Part shown: positions 13,569-42,098 of the stretch, piece by piece
Layout of the letters: every line of letters begins with the position of its first letter
Position numbering within the stretch: the stretch's first letter is position 1
Assembly: GCA_013399895.1 (NCBI GenBank)
Contig: VXBA01001027.1
Location: 3,157,148 to 3,221,147, forward strand
Reading direction: 5' to 3'
From: Serilophus lunatus
Taxonomy: Eukaryota; Chordata; Aves; Passeriformes; Eurylaimidae
DNA length: 64,000 bases
Made by a program: the position numbers and the translations under genes
The notes under the pieces: generated by a model
Told to the model about the DNA's origin: nothing
The model's input: the letters and a program-made list of their open reading frames with translations, nothing else
Database searches by the model: none

Positions 13569-15318
13569 TGACAGCCTTGAGAGACCAGCAATGATGGGAT
13601 GGTGGCCCAGGAATGCCCAATCTTTTATTACATAAAAATAAAGCAGTATCTGCCCTCCTGACCTGCCCCAGCAGCCCTCCCAACCCACTCCTGGGCTGCT
13701 TCAGGCACACACTCCTCCTTCCCAGCTGCTCTGAGATTTTGCTGTTGCTTTATTTTTCTGTTGCTTCATGATAGATCACACCTGTTGGCAGGTGAGTTCA
13801 CAGTGCAGTGAAAGAAGAAATGGGAATTTTGCATTGCTCTCGCATTCCTGTTACCCTGTTTCCTATTTACAACCTAAAGGAAGTAGGGTGATGATGCTGC
13901 GTCACCACCCAAGACAAAGGAATCAGTGCCTGGTGTCTGCAGCTGCACTTGGTTGTGCCCATGAGTGTCCATGCCCAGTGTCCATAGCAGGGCTGAGATC
14001 ATGGATATTAAATTTCTCCTGTAATACTTGATTTAAGTTTCACGGATAAGAAGAAATTTGCCTCTTTGAATATCAAAAATAACGTTTGCCAGACAGTGTT
14101 TGTTTCTTAATCTGTTTCTTGGGGTTTAGGAGATGTGTCTTGGGTGTTAGGAAGCAGGAAGTAGCCAGAAAACACAAGTACTTTACACCCTGTTTTTTGT
14201 TGGAAATAATTCTGATAAGACTTCTAAGTGATCTAAGTGCTTCTGGAAAATTTAGCTACCTGATTTCAAGGTTCACCTGGGAATATATCTTAATGTGCCA
14301 AAGTAAATATAGTTGGTTTCTGATCCACTTGAATGGTCCTTTTCCTAAAATAAATTTGCAAGCAAATTAATTATTACATCTCTTTTTTTGATGAGGAATC
14401 TCTGATTTAATAATTTTTATTCCTGCTAATTGGTCTTTAATTAAAAAAAATAAAGCTTTGCTGAGGATGGTTTCATGGTGCCCTTTTGCACTTGATCTTG
14501 TTTACACTGGTAACTGATCTCTGCCATTTGTCCTCAGACAGTGCAATTTTGTACAAAACTGTGCTGCAGTTCTAAGATGGATTTTAAAAGGCTCAGAGCT
14601 GCAATTTGCACTTTTTCATTCTGGTATTGCATATAGTTTTATTTAGGAATAAGATAAAGTGCTGCTGTAGGTGGCATTGGTGTAGTGGAATGAGGAAGAA
14701 GGCTTTTTTTTTTTACGGATTAATAACCTAGTAGGGCAGGGATAGTGCAGGAGTGTGGGAGTAGACATACCTCATGTAGATTCACCCATTGTTCTGTTTT
14801 TGCACTCATATGGCCAATTGCAGGAGCATGTTATCTATGATTTTTGGTTTTGCAAAAAGTGGGGATTTTTTCCTTTTTTTTTTTTACTTATAATGGTTAT
14901 TTACTTGCAGATTCCCACAGGCTTATTTCAGGCTCCTTTAGTGAAAAGGGCTGGATGTGAAAATGCTTGAGTAAAGCAAAGAGTTGAGTTTTTAATCTGA
15001 GGGTAAACTTTTCTTAAGCTTTCTTTAAAATTCTCCATTCATGCATAATGCTGCAGTCAGTCGTGAGTTACACATCTTTAAATCTTTTGAGGTGAACATC
15101 TTGGGGCTAGAAAGAGCTTGTCAGTTTACATTTAATTTATTCCAGGCCTTAGGATATGTTTCATGGCTGTAGAGAACTTTGAACACTAAATATGATGAAT
15201 GTTAGCTCATATTTTCAATACCAAATTCTGCAGTCCAACTGCAGTTAGATTCTCGCGCACATTAGTATCTGGATTAATGGGAAAAAACTTTTCTGAAGCA
15301 TGGTGTATTTCTATTAAC

Positions 15319-15353
15319 ACTCATAAATACCAATCAATCCACAATTTATGAGT
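15319..15353. repeat. 10-bp inverted repeat
   Basis: ACTCATAAAT (15319-15328) and ATTTATGAGT (15344-15353) are exact reverse complements with a 15-nt spacer. No target-site duplication or transposase frame is visible. Confidence 0.7.
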
Positions 15354-16087
15354 AGTACTGGCCTTGTCCCAGGCAGTCAGAAGTTTTCAAGGTTTTTAAT
15401 TAAAAAAAATCCCCACAACAAACCCCTGCATTGTTAGGCTAATTAATTCATTGTTTTCTCTGTCCAAAGGACACCCTTTGCTTTTTCTTCATCTCAAATT
15501 TAAAAATAGATAAAATAATCTGGCCTCCTTTTCAGTAAGTAACAGGTTCTGACATAGATGCTCTTGGTTAATGACCACCAAAATTGCAAATCTTATCTTT
15601 CCTCGTTAACAGTTTGTATTTTCCTGACTCGAAATTCTAGTAAATTGTAACTGAAGAATCTTTCTTGTGTCCTGTGAGGTTGTTAGGTTGTTTTTTTCAC
15701 CCCATTATGGTATTTCCTCACAGGAGTTTTGCGTTTCATCCTTCATTTTTCAGAAACAGAGGGCTCAGAACTGTTACTATTCAACAAGACATCTGCCTCA
15801 GGAAAAGAATTGGCAGCTTTCATGCAGTCACAAAGGAATTTCAGAAAAATTATTTGTTATTCCCAAACTAGATGCTGCCAGAGTACATCATTCCAAAACT
15901 TCTTTTCTCATGGGAAAGTCATAAAAGACCAGGCTTAAATAAGTCAGGTTTATTTGCGTTTAGAACAGATCAAAGCCTCTTCACCTGTTCTGTGAACTGA
16001 GCACCTCTTTACTGTCTCTCTTTTTTCCCCTACTGATAATCCCATTTCTTTTCTAAAATAATGTAGAATTTGGGGAAGATGCTCTCT

Positions 16088-16136
16088 TGCGCGCGCGCGC
16101 ACACACACACACACACACACGCGCACGCATGCACGC
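16088..16136. repeat. (GC)n(AC)n compound microsatellite, 49-bp alternating purine-pyrimidine
   Basis: (GC)6 from 16089 runs into (AC)10 at 16101-16120 and then gcgcacgcatgcacgc to 16136. Pyrimidine and purine alternate without a break over 49 bp, which is classical Z-DNA-forming sequence. Confidence 0.9.
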
Positions 16137-19100
16137 CCCTTTAGTACATCCTTGTCTGGGTTTTCCACTGCAGGAAATGTTTCCTTTGCTCTATTTATGT
16201 GGTCAGTATTATTTATAAAGTATTGTCAAATTCTATGCTGAAAATAACACCTGCATTTGAAAATAGCTTTGTAGGTGCTGAAAAAACTGAGGTGAGAGTG
16301 TTCAGGCTCATAGACAAAGAGCAGGGCAAATGAGTGAGTGGATCCTGTTATAGAAAATGTCATGTTCCTGGAGCTGTCTGTGCCTAGAATGATGCAGGAC
16401 CTGCAGAAATTTCGGAGAATTACCTGAGTAACGATATCCTAATGAAACCTAAAAATCCAGTGTTTCACAAAAAAGCCTATTCCAAAACCATGAGGTAGTG
16501 GTGGCCACTAAGGAGTGTTTTCCAAAACTTGGGACAACATTCATAGCTGTACAGCTGAATGCTCTCAGAATTCCTAGGCAGGGGCTCAGCCTCACAGGTA
16601 CCTGGTCACACCACAGAGCAAGATTTGGAGTCTTTCTGTTTTACTTTTGGTTGTACAAAAATTCTAGATGTGCAATATAGAGTGGAGCTGAGCTGAGCAA
16701 GGAGGTGTGCCCAACATTCTGCTAGATTGTAAATGTTGGCCTGGCGCAGAGAGGTCTAGGAGAAGATGCTGGTTGGCTGTGGCAGATGTCCTTGGTCCCC
16801 AGTTTCTGCACTGGTCCAGGTGCTCCTAATTCTGAGCTGTTCTGTGCTTATCTACTTTGTGCATGTGCAACTCCAGATCACCTCGACATTTTGTCATGGC
16901 AGCATTAAAAAACCTTTCTTATCAAGAATGAGGGAACCCACTGCAGTAAATACACTGATATGAGTCAGACCAAGGCCTTTCTCCTGCAGAGGCACTTCAG
17001 GACGTGACTCGAGGAACACGGCTAAACAAACAAGGAAAAATTAAATCAACAAGGTTTAGATGGACTAGAAAACAATGTTGTTGAAGATGAATTGAATTTT
17101 TTTTTCAACCAGCAGAATTTATATGTGAGAAATGTAAGCAACTCGTGTTGTAATGGAAAAGTAGTGAAAGAAGAATGTAGAAAAGGAAATGACTGAAGGA
17201 GGTACAGCTAAAGTCAGGGCTCTTGAAAGTGGATGGAGAGTTGGATTCAGGAGTGCAGAGTATGTGTCAGCAGTGCACAGGGAGGAAGAGGTGAAAACCA
17301 GGGCAAATGCGTGACCACAGGCTCAAGATCATATGTCAGATCAAGAGATGAAAGCTGGAAGATGGATCACCAGCTTGGGAATGATAGCAAGTGCAGCGGA
17401 TGGAAACTGCACAAGGATGACAGGACAGGAAAAGGGAACAGGAGCCCATGCAGCCGTGTGAAAAAATCCCCAGTGAAGACAGGGCTACTGTTGTAGGAGT
17501 GCAGAAATACCTCTCCACAGATGCTTCTGAGAACTACCTTTGATATTTTATTACCATCAGGTAGCAATGTAAATATTTTAATTGTAATAGAATCCATGCC
17601 AGGCTACACAGTCGCTAATCACCATTCCACAATAAGGTTTACAGAGCACACAAAAAAATCCGAAACCACAGACTGTTGAAAACTGACTAATTACAAAATT
17701 CTTCCCAAATTTTGTTGGTTTTCCATGGACAAATAAGTAGCATTAGTTTGAGCTCAGAATGAATCTAATTTTGTACGCCACCAGCATCCAGCAGCAGCAT
17801 AGTGAAACTGTGTCACTGTTAGTGCACCAATATCCATCAGCTCAAGCAATTGATGTAGATGTAATCACTGTCTGTAATAGAAGTAAAGTTGGGGTAATGG
17901 AACATTGTCACAGGATCAATGTCTCCTGTTTTGAAAATAAACCCTCTCAGCTTTGCTTTTGCATTTGTGTACCAGCAGGTGACCACATCATTCAATTCAA
18001 GTGACACAGTCCCTTAGAGACCTGAATGATCTATTGTGGGAACATCAGGAACAACGTATTGAAAAAAAACGGAATGTTCCTGATCAGACTTACAGGCCAC
18101 ATTATTGTGTGGGTTTTTGCAGTGGTGAAAATGAGAATAAATCAGCTGAGACAAGAGCTTAGCACGGTATGGAGATCTTTCACCTTGTCTCACTGTTCAA
18201 TTTCTACAGGTTCTTGGTCAAGAAGCTTGAGCCACAGTACTTGAATTTATTTTCAATGGTTCATGTTCACATATAGAAGAACATTTTTTGATGTCGCCCC
18301 TCACCTCAGCAGAAGCTTTTGACAGGACTCATTTTGACTGACTCAAGGGCTCTTCTCGATCCATTATTTTCTCAGAACTTTTTACAGAGTTTGATCCAAG
18401 TGAGGATTAATGGGTGTGCTCCCACATTCATTCATAATTAACTTTTTGCAAAGGCTGTAATGCAGCACAGGAGATTAGCAGTCGTATAGTTGCATGCATA
18501 AAACTGAGTGCAAGCTGAAGAGGTGTGCATGGGATTTTCAGCAACATTGCAGATAAGGCTTCTTCCAGTTTTCACCTTTCTTGCACTTGATCCCAGCAGC
18601 TGCTCTGTGTATAGATCCAGAGAGTATTAACAGACTGCTATTTTAGTGCTTAGTAAAGCCATTGAACAATTTCACAAAGCCTTCTTGAGACAGGGTCTAA
18701 AAGTTTGATTGCAAAAGTCTTTTAATTATGAAATCAGGTATTCCTGAAGGACTGTAACTGTGTATAAAGGGACATCCTTCTAATGGCCTAAGAATGGAAG
18801 CTCCACAGCTGCTTGACCTTAGTTCTGTTCTTGAGATGGGCTCTCCACTAAGAAAATTTTCCCTTTTGAGGGACAGATGGGCAAGTGTCTCTCCCTGGAG
18901 TAATGCCAGGCATTTGTCTGGCGATTCCCTCTCTGTTACAGGGTTAGATATATTTAGCAGAGCCTGGAAGTTGGACTTTGCAGGTCATCTTGAAGTAATC
19001 CATACTGGCCAAACCCCCACTGCTGCTTCCCCAGTGACTGTGCTAATTCTGATCATCCATCAGGAACTATCACTTTCTGATCAGTTTTAGGAATGCCACA

Positions 19101-19514
19101 TTTCCAGTTTGGCTGCCCTAAGCATCTGTCCAGCCTGTGCCAGGTAGGACAATCTAACCCTGAAGGTCATCCCATCAAGCCAGAGCTTTCTCAAAAATTG
19201 CCTTTAGTCTAGATTGTATGTTTGATCAAGGAGAATTCATAATGTTAGTTGTATTTCCTTATGTCTTCTGAAAATTATTTAAGTATTGGAAGAGGATGGT
19301 GATTTAAACTGCCACATCTGGACAGTTTTGATTTAAGCCTAGTTTGTCTTCATCAGTGGGCTTGACCTCTGTGATGAAAAGCCTTCACCAAACAAGATGT
19401 ATGGGTTTGGGATCTTCTGGGGATTCAGGAATGCATTTGCATCTGCAGAAAGTTGTATCTACTTCAATTTCAATAAGATTGTAATTATTATGCTGAAGAG
19501 TTGTGTCTGAAAAA

Positions 19515-19570
19515 GATGTCACAGGATGGTTGGGGTTGGAAAGAGCCTCCAGAAAATCATCTAGTTCATC
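19515..19570 (-). repeat. CR1-type LINE 3'-end relic (- orientation)
   Basis: The segment containing ggttggggttggaaagag and aaaatcatctagttc is the reverse complement of a CR1 3' end. It is a short, diverged fragment. With the relic near 3.2 kb it supports a bird (or other sauropsid) source. Confidence 0.7.
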
Positions 19571-22500
19571 TATGTCTATTTTCATTGTTACCCAGAGTGT
19601 TGAAAAGTCTTTAAAATACTAATATGCAATACCTCTTTGCTACTCTGATACAAGAAATAAGAGGAAAAATATCAGCCAAACACATAATTTCTGCTGGTGT
19701 TACACTGTAATAATCCGGGGGGGGGGAGGAGTTTAAGAACCTAAAGAGCGTTGAATAAAGTGTCAGTACTGGAAATATCCCTATTTCTTTAGTTAGCCTA
19801 GTGATTTATAAAATATGGCTGCCAAGGATCACTGCAACATGCCCAATAGCTGTCCAGGAAGATGGGTTTTTTTATCTCTAGAAAGCATAGAAACTTGCAG
19901 CTTAGTAGCCATAGCCCTGGAAATACAGCACTGAAAATACTGTGGGTTGTGTCTCTGCTGTAACATCCGGAATCCCAGGCTCCTGGGTCACACAGCATGT
20001 GACTTTGGGGAGGAGATTTGGAGTTCAGTAATTAAATACTACTTTGCTCTAGGCAAAACCAACAAATGGGCTTCATCTGCAGCATATTTTGTAACACTCC
20101 TTGGGACTGGGATTGGTGTTTCTGGGGTCTGAGTACTCAGATAAGTAGACAGTAACTTATTTGTAACTAAGGTTTTGAGTGGGGTTTTTTTGTTGTGAGT
20201 TTGGGATGGTTTTTTTGCTTCTCTTCACTTTCAGGGTTGTAATTCTTTTACTTCAGAAAATTTCAGACTGGCTTTGTCATCTTGTATGCTTCATACCCTC
20301 AAATTGGCATGAAAAGACAAGAGACTGTTGCCATAAATTAGGTCACTAAAGCTGAAGTACAGAATACAAATATTTGTCGCCTGAGCTAAGGAAGACAATT
20401 CAGATGAGGAAAGGAAAAGTTACTTTGTAGTATTTGGAAATGAAACTGTACTCTTGGTTATAAGCAAAGCAGTAGAATAAAAAGATGAACAAGAGAAGTA
20501 TCTCTAGGTTTGAATTGCTAGAAGGAAATCTAGCAGAGAAATCAGTAAGAAGGTTCATAAGCTAGAATGACAGATAATCTTTTATGTAAGTTCACATTTG
20601 GCATACTGAATCTTGAGAAAAAGAGACACATTTAAATAATAGCGATTTAGAGATGGGTAAAAATGGGAAAACCGAGAACTTTATTTTGAAATATAATTTT
20701 AAAAGTATACATTTAATTTATAAAAAGTTTTCCCTTAAATTTAGAAGGTTAGAAAGGATTCCTTACTTGTTAGGTAGTAGAACTTTACTAAGGGATAATT
20801 TTTATTGTGCCCAGTACAATATTGGACCTCATATCTCAAGTGATGATGTGAAAGAGCAAATAGGAGTGTTTTGAGCAAGTAGCTGATACAGTTAAAGAAA
20901 ACTTTTTTCTTTTTAAAGTGTGAGAAAATGTTAATTTTGATTGAAATTGGTTTCTAATAAATTCTTTTGCAGAAGAACATGGGTCATACACTGCATTCTT
21001 GAACCACTAATTTATTTTATGAGTTTTCCTTTATAAAGTATTCCTAAAGGGGTCTACAGAACTCTTTTTTGGATATAGTCATAGAAGTTCAGCAGCCTTT
21101 TGGGGTAGACCCACCATGTCTCAGGGAAGAGCCTTTGGAGAACGCTTTAGCAGGAGAGCACCCACCAGGAAGAGCATTTTGTGGAGCCCTGGATTAAAAC
21201 TCCAATTCTGCAGGCTACTCACATGATGGCTTTGGTGTCTGAATGAAGTCCTGCTGCAACCTCACTCATCAGGAGTTCACTGATCTGAGTGGCTGGATTG
21301 AAATAGCCCCCTTTATTCAGCACCTCCAAGTTGATAAATCATAGCACACTTGGGGTATTTGTGTCTAAACCTGGATGCAGTGGGAGAAGTGGTGGAGTTC
21401 AATCTATCAGCTCTTTCCTGGGCTGCAGGGATTGTCTGTCACCTGAGTCACCATGACAGTGATCACAGAGCTGTTGAGGGCAGCAGGTTGGCCTGGCTGA
21501 GGGATTCACAGTGTTGCAAAGCATAATGAAGAGGACTTGCGTCTCACATGTAGTAATTATTATTTTGAAGAGAACTGATGTAAAGTGGAATGGTAATAAA
21601 GCTATCCAAAGGACTTGTAGGCATATTCAGTTTTTTTAGGTGGAATTAAACTATGTGCTCACAGATGGGGTCACATAATTTGCCTTTTTTTAATCATCAT
21701 GGTCATTAAACCAAGGAAGATGCTTAAGCAACAATTAATAAAGTGGTGTCATTGTCTGTGCACACATGCTAACAAGATATTTGTCTGGATTTCTTGCAAA
21801 AGAGGAAAAAATAAAAGCTCTAGTGGCAATATTTCTGTTGTAGGGGATTTACTGTTTCTGTAGCCAGACTTCTGTTTTCCATGGATAAACGTAGCAGTCT
21901 GTTTATATCTGAACATTAAGCATTTTTCAAAGCTACCCAGAGCATTAGCTGTTCCCTTTAACATATCATATTTGGTATCAAACTAACGATGCGTATGTTT
22001 TGGGGAATTACTATCACAGCAGCCTGCCAGGTTTTCCTGTTATCCTACCTAATGAGGATGTGTTAAAGCCTACCTACAACTGCAGAAATACCACTTTCTT
22101 AGGCTGTTATTTCATGACACAATAACTCTAATTGTAGTGTAAATCTAAATCTAGTATATGTTATCAAACAGTGATTAAGAGATAGACAGTGCTAATCTAA
22201 TGTATGAACTTTCACTGCCAGTTCAGGTTTGTCTGAAAAAAACAAACCCAAAACAACAAAAAAACCCCTTAGGCCAGGAGCCATATCGGGCAGCATCTGT
22301 TCTCCAGCATTTGGCATGAACCTGGAAGAGGAGTACAAAGCTATAATAAACATGCAGGGTGGAATAATGATTTGTCAGAAATACAATCAGATTTGCACCG
22401 CTGGGCACCCATTAGCCTGCAGATCTAGAGTTGGTGAGAGTGCAATTTGATCTTCTTATTAACAGATTTTACTTGTGAGTTTTACCCAAAATATGAAGTG

Positions 22501-25500
22501 TGTGAATAGTTCTCAAGGGACAGAGGTGCTGGGGTGAGACCTGCCCTGTCCAAGTTGGGGTAGGCAGGTACAGAAACACAGGCACAGTTCTGCTGTGTGG
22601 GAGCAATGACATTTTCTCTGAGATGAGCAACCTCGTTTCCTTTTAAAAAAATTAGCTTTCAAAGGAGTTCTTGTGTGACTCCTGACGTGGAATGAGTGCA
22701 GATGTGTGTCTTGTCTGTCTGTTCCTGACCTGTGGCACATCTGGTTTTGAGTAAATCTTGAGGCTAACATCTGGATGGAGTGATAATGTGTTACACCTGA
22801 TAAATTCGGAGAGTTGAGGGGCTTTTTGTAGCAACACTAAAAATTACCTGGGATTATTAGGGTTAGCCAATTATCTGGCTACTATACTGACTCTGACTGA
22901 ACAGCAGTGTTATAAAGTACAGGCTCATCCTCCAGGAAAGGGATCCTACAGATAATCAGTGCCAGTGGCTTGCTGTTTTTGGAGAACAGGGTAATGGATC
23001 ACTTGCTTTGTAATCCAGTTTCCTTGGCACTGTGGCATTGATGAGCATTGCAGGGACGTGTGGGTTGTGAGTCTGAAGATGTGTGCTGAAGTGGATTTGG
23101 TTTTGAGCAGTGAATGCTGATCTTGGTGCAGTCTCAGGGATTGGAAGCCCATGAGCAATTTGGGCATCGTTTATAAGCCCCAGTGCACATTCTTTTTTGA
23201 CCTGATGCAGGGTATTTTATTTATTTAATTCTAGTTTTACCACTAAGGAATCTACTTTGCATGCACTGCGTGCTCCAAGGTGCAAAACAGAAGTAGAGGC
23301 AAGTGGGAGAGATTTCCTTTAAAGGCATACTTGGATCTGAAACAGCAGTGTGGGTGCATCATACTTTGCCATGTAATTCCACGGAATGTTTTGAGGAAGA
23401 CTTGAAATTTTCAGGGTCAGAAAAAAGGAGCCTCAAGGATCTCATTACATTTTTAGAATGGGTTTGAGACATACAGCTGCAAATACTTTTAATTGGCCCT
23501 TCTCAAATTAGGCTAAAAATATAAGACTTGTAGGAGTTACGTGTAACCTCTTCTTTCTGTCTCAGTTTTCTGAGTCTTTTTTTGTGATTTAATCACTTCA
23601 TCTAAAGTTATGAACAGTATTTGCTAAGTGCCCCAAAGTAGTTGATTATATGTGAAAATAGTGGATTTGGGGAAAACAAGCCAGCATTAATGAAGTACAT
23701 TTCTTTGTATGTGGTGTACATATGTATATGCACAGACATACATACATTTATTTTTTTCCCTTTAGTTTTCTTCCTTTCAGCCTTTCCTCCTCTATCTGTG
23801 TTTCCATTTACATGATGCCACTTCTAGGAAATCTTCCCTGTCACCTCCCAAACAAGCCCTGGGGCCATGTTGGGTCACTAGGGAGAATGGAGTTCACTTG
23901 GTTCGTAGGTTAGCGGGTTTATTGTCTTTCCCATTGCTGTTTTCCTTTGGCAGACACCCTCAGCAAGCTAGAACTTCTTGAAATGAGGGGTTGGCCTTGT
24001 GTGTTGAGCCCTAAGAGCAGTGGGTCCCCTCTCCATCCCACCTCTGCTCCTTTTTGCTGTCACTGTCTCAGGTCATTCCTGCTGGATCCTTCCCAGGAAG
24101 CTGTGAGCAAGAAGAAAGGGAGACAATACAGTTTCTAGGGCTGGAAACTACAGCAAATTTGAGGGCTGACAGCATAAACCCAGCAGCCAGGATCCATCCT
24201 GGTATCAGTCCAGAACTTGTCAAGGGGAAATAATTATTGTATCGTCTCCTGTTTGTACTTCTGCTGTATTTCCCCTTTAATGTGACATTTTGCTTTGGGA
24301 TGGGGGAAGGAAGGTGGTTTGGTGTTGCTTGTTCTTCTCACAGTTCCCTGCATCCCTTGGCTGTGCCATGGCCGGGTGATGCTGGTTCCCAGCACTGCCA
24401 GAGCCACTGAGCCTGGGATGGGGCAAACACAGAAACCAGCTTTCAGAAAACATAAACGAGCAGGGAAAAAAGTGGATAAAGCAGTATTTCAGTAAGACAC
24501 TGGAACCTTTTGCACTCTTTCCAGTTTCACATCCTCATCATGCAGGCTGTGTCTTTATTGGAGGCATTTCTGTGTTTTTCTGGCTGTCAGGGTCCCACAG
24601 CCAGTGCTGCAGTGCCACCTCCCGATACGACAGCGGGTGGCAGATCCCTGCCTTGCCAGAGGGTCTTGTGGAAAAAACCGCTTGGATCCAGCCCTGAAAA
24701 AAGGAGGCTCGTTTGATTTGAGCAGGGTAAAGAACACTTTTGACAGACAAGCAAAACGTTAGTGTTTTTTTTTTCTTCAGGTGAATTTATGTGGCATCTC
24801 CATGATTCTGCTTTTGAGTGGGAAGCCCTCTTTGTATTAATAATTCAGGACTTCTCTGTGTGGCAAGTAGCACTTTCATCTGGATTCTGTGTTCTGATCT
24901 GTCCTTTTTGGTGATGCAGCAAGGTTTTAAAAATCAGTGAAGTAAATATTGCCATTTGTGTGTGTAGTGTAAAAAGGCTTCTTTATGAGTCTCTTAAAAG
25001 TTAATTACCTTCTTAGAAGGAGAATGTTGTTCCTCGTCCTACAGAATTTCTCTGCAACAAATAGTCTTAAAGACAGATAATTTGCACTACATATGGCAAC
25101 AGAACATAGCTGAATCAAACTTTTTGGATGTGTTTGGTCCTGCACATGATGGAATTAGTTGCTGATGAATGCAATGGTTAAAAATGCCATTCATTTCACA
25201 TACTGCTCAATAAATGAGCCCTCAAAGTACACTGGAATTTGACAGGTATTTCTTAGAGCTCAGGCATGGCTGGGGCCGTGCAGGGGTGTGGGGAGGCTTA
25301 ATGTACCATCCTTTACCAGTCGTGTTCCATCCACTGGAAGTTACTGTACTGGAGCAATTATGGTGCTGGGCAGCTGGGTAAAAACCTGGGAAGGTTTGCT
25401 GATAAAAAGGACTGGGCAGATAGTAGGAACAGCAGATAGACATTTTATCATAATATTTTCTGGAAGCTGATGTTTTTCCTTGTTTACTTGGAAAGGTCAA

Positions 25501-26358
25501 GGTTTTCAAACATGCAAAAGGCATGAGAATGTTCTCAAAAGTAAGACTAGGAGTATGAAAAAAACACTGCGTTCTGTCTCCATCTTAGACTCTCGTTGCT
25601 TCGTATTTTCAAAATTTCTCATCAAAAGTATATAAAGTCTGATACATTATTTGTCTTGCTAAATATCTACCATTAATAAAATCAAAGGAAAATTGTTTAT
25701 ATACATCAGTATTTTTAAAGCATTGATTGAAAGCCTAGAGAAATATTACTAAAAATGTTCTGTTTAAAGTTTTGTTTTAATGTTTTGCAAACCTGAAGTG
25801 CATGGCTGAGATGCTTTCTGATTTTTAGTGGAAATAGCTGGGCTTGCTTTGAACACACACTGTGCTGTAGCCCATATTGCACCTTTTTATTAGAGCAAGA
25901 GTACCTGAAAATTGGAGTAGATTAGAAAGTAAAAGTGAGAACTTGCCTGGATGTCAATGTGAAATCAAGTTCTTGGTCTTTCTTAGCCAGGCAGAGAAAA
26001 ATGCACATTTTAAAAACCATGTTCCATAGCAGTAATATTGAATAGATGAAACACTTTAGTGTTTTTTAAAACCTATGAAATGAGGCCTTCCTAGTGCTGG
26101 TATTAAACAGTATAGTTCCTCAGTCCATACCAATTTGCATTGTTTGAGAATCCAGCCCTTCAATATTTAATTTACTGACCTTTATGTTGTGGTGAGACAC
26201 ATACCTTTTTAATGACTCCAGTAGACTTACTTGTATTATAAAATAAAACCATCGTCTGTGCTGCCAGGGAGCTACTTACCTTATAAATATAGCATTTGTT
26301 GGGAAATACCTATTAAGTACTAAAAAATTTAATTGACCTGCTTTTCTTTCATTTGCAG

Positions 26359-26403
26359 GGTTGTGTCCTTTGTTGTGACCTCATGGTTTAACTGGGAATA
26401 AAG
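26359..26403 (+). other. TBL1XR1: TBL1XR1 5' UTR part of the start-codon exon
   Basis: A tttcatttgcag acceptor ends at 26358, so at least one non-coding exon must lie further 5'. The main ATG (26404) has A at -3 and is the first codon of the conserved MSISSDEVNF start. A separate ATG GTT TAA lies at 26383-26391, 12 nt upstream. Confidence 0.85.
26383..26391 (+). CDS. Minimal upstream ORF (ATG GTT TAA) in TBL1XR1 5' UTR
   Basis: A two-codon uORF, Met-Val-stop, ends 12 nt before the main ATG in the same exon. Its context is weak at -3 (C) but has G at +4; the main ATG has A at -3. Translation of so short a frame is plausible but not shown by sequence. Confidence 0.4.
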   Translation: MV

Positions 26404-41751
<15,348 letters not shown>

Positions 41752-41892
41752 CGCTACTAGTTGGAAGCCATGGACCGACTATGAATGTGTACATAGCCAA
41801 AATGACTGTCCCTGACCCATGTACTGCTATAGTCCCAATCGAACCATGGCCAGTCCACTACAGCCAAATGTAAAAGAAATATATACATATAC

Positions 41893-41900
41893 TGTATATA
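41893..41900 (+). promoter_or_regulatory. Pumilio-type element TGTATATA in 3' UTR
   Basis: Exact match to the PUM consensus UGUANAUA, about 140 nt after the stop codon and directly before an A-rich tract. Confidence 0.45.
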
Positions 41901-41957
41901 AAAAAAAAAAAAACACAAAAAAAAGGACAAAAAAGAAAAAAAAAGGAAAAAAAAAAG
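41899..41957 (+). repeat. A-rich tract in proximal 3' UTR
   Basis: Nearly uninterrupted A with single C or G interruptions. A similar tract occurs at about 42731-42783. Both are prone to oligo-dT internal priming. Confidence 0.85.
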
Positions 41958-42076
41958 TTACACCCTGAAGAGGATGACAGAGTTTTGTCACAGCTTGTGA
42001 ATCCTGTTCACCAAGTGCTGGAATCTGCTGTGCCCCAAAATAACATTTAAAGGTTTTGGATATGAAAAACAGAAAA

Positions 42077-42098
42077 GAGAGAGAGAGAGAGAGAGAGA
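42077..42098 (+). repeat. (GA)11 microsatellite in 3' UTR
   Basis: Eleven uninterrupted GA units. Confidence 0.9.

Larger units (their letters stand above)
1..26358 (+). other. 5' intronic region of TBL1XR1 (no protein-coding gene recognised)
   Basis: This stretch ends at the acceptor of the start-codon exon. Short open frames on both strands (at most about 140 codons, for example 1990-2409 on -) have no recognisable domain and are chance frames. No CpG-rich promoter is visible, so the transcription start is probably outside the window. It holds two CR1 relics, simple repeats, inverted repeats and a DR5 element, listed separately. Non-coding 5' UTR exons could be hidden here; sequence alone cannot show them. 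Confidence 0.7.
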
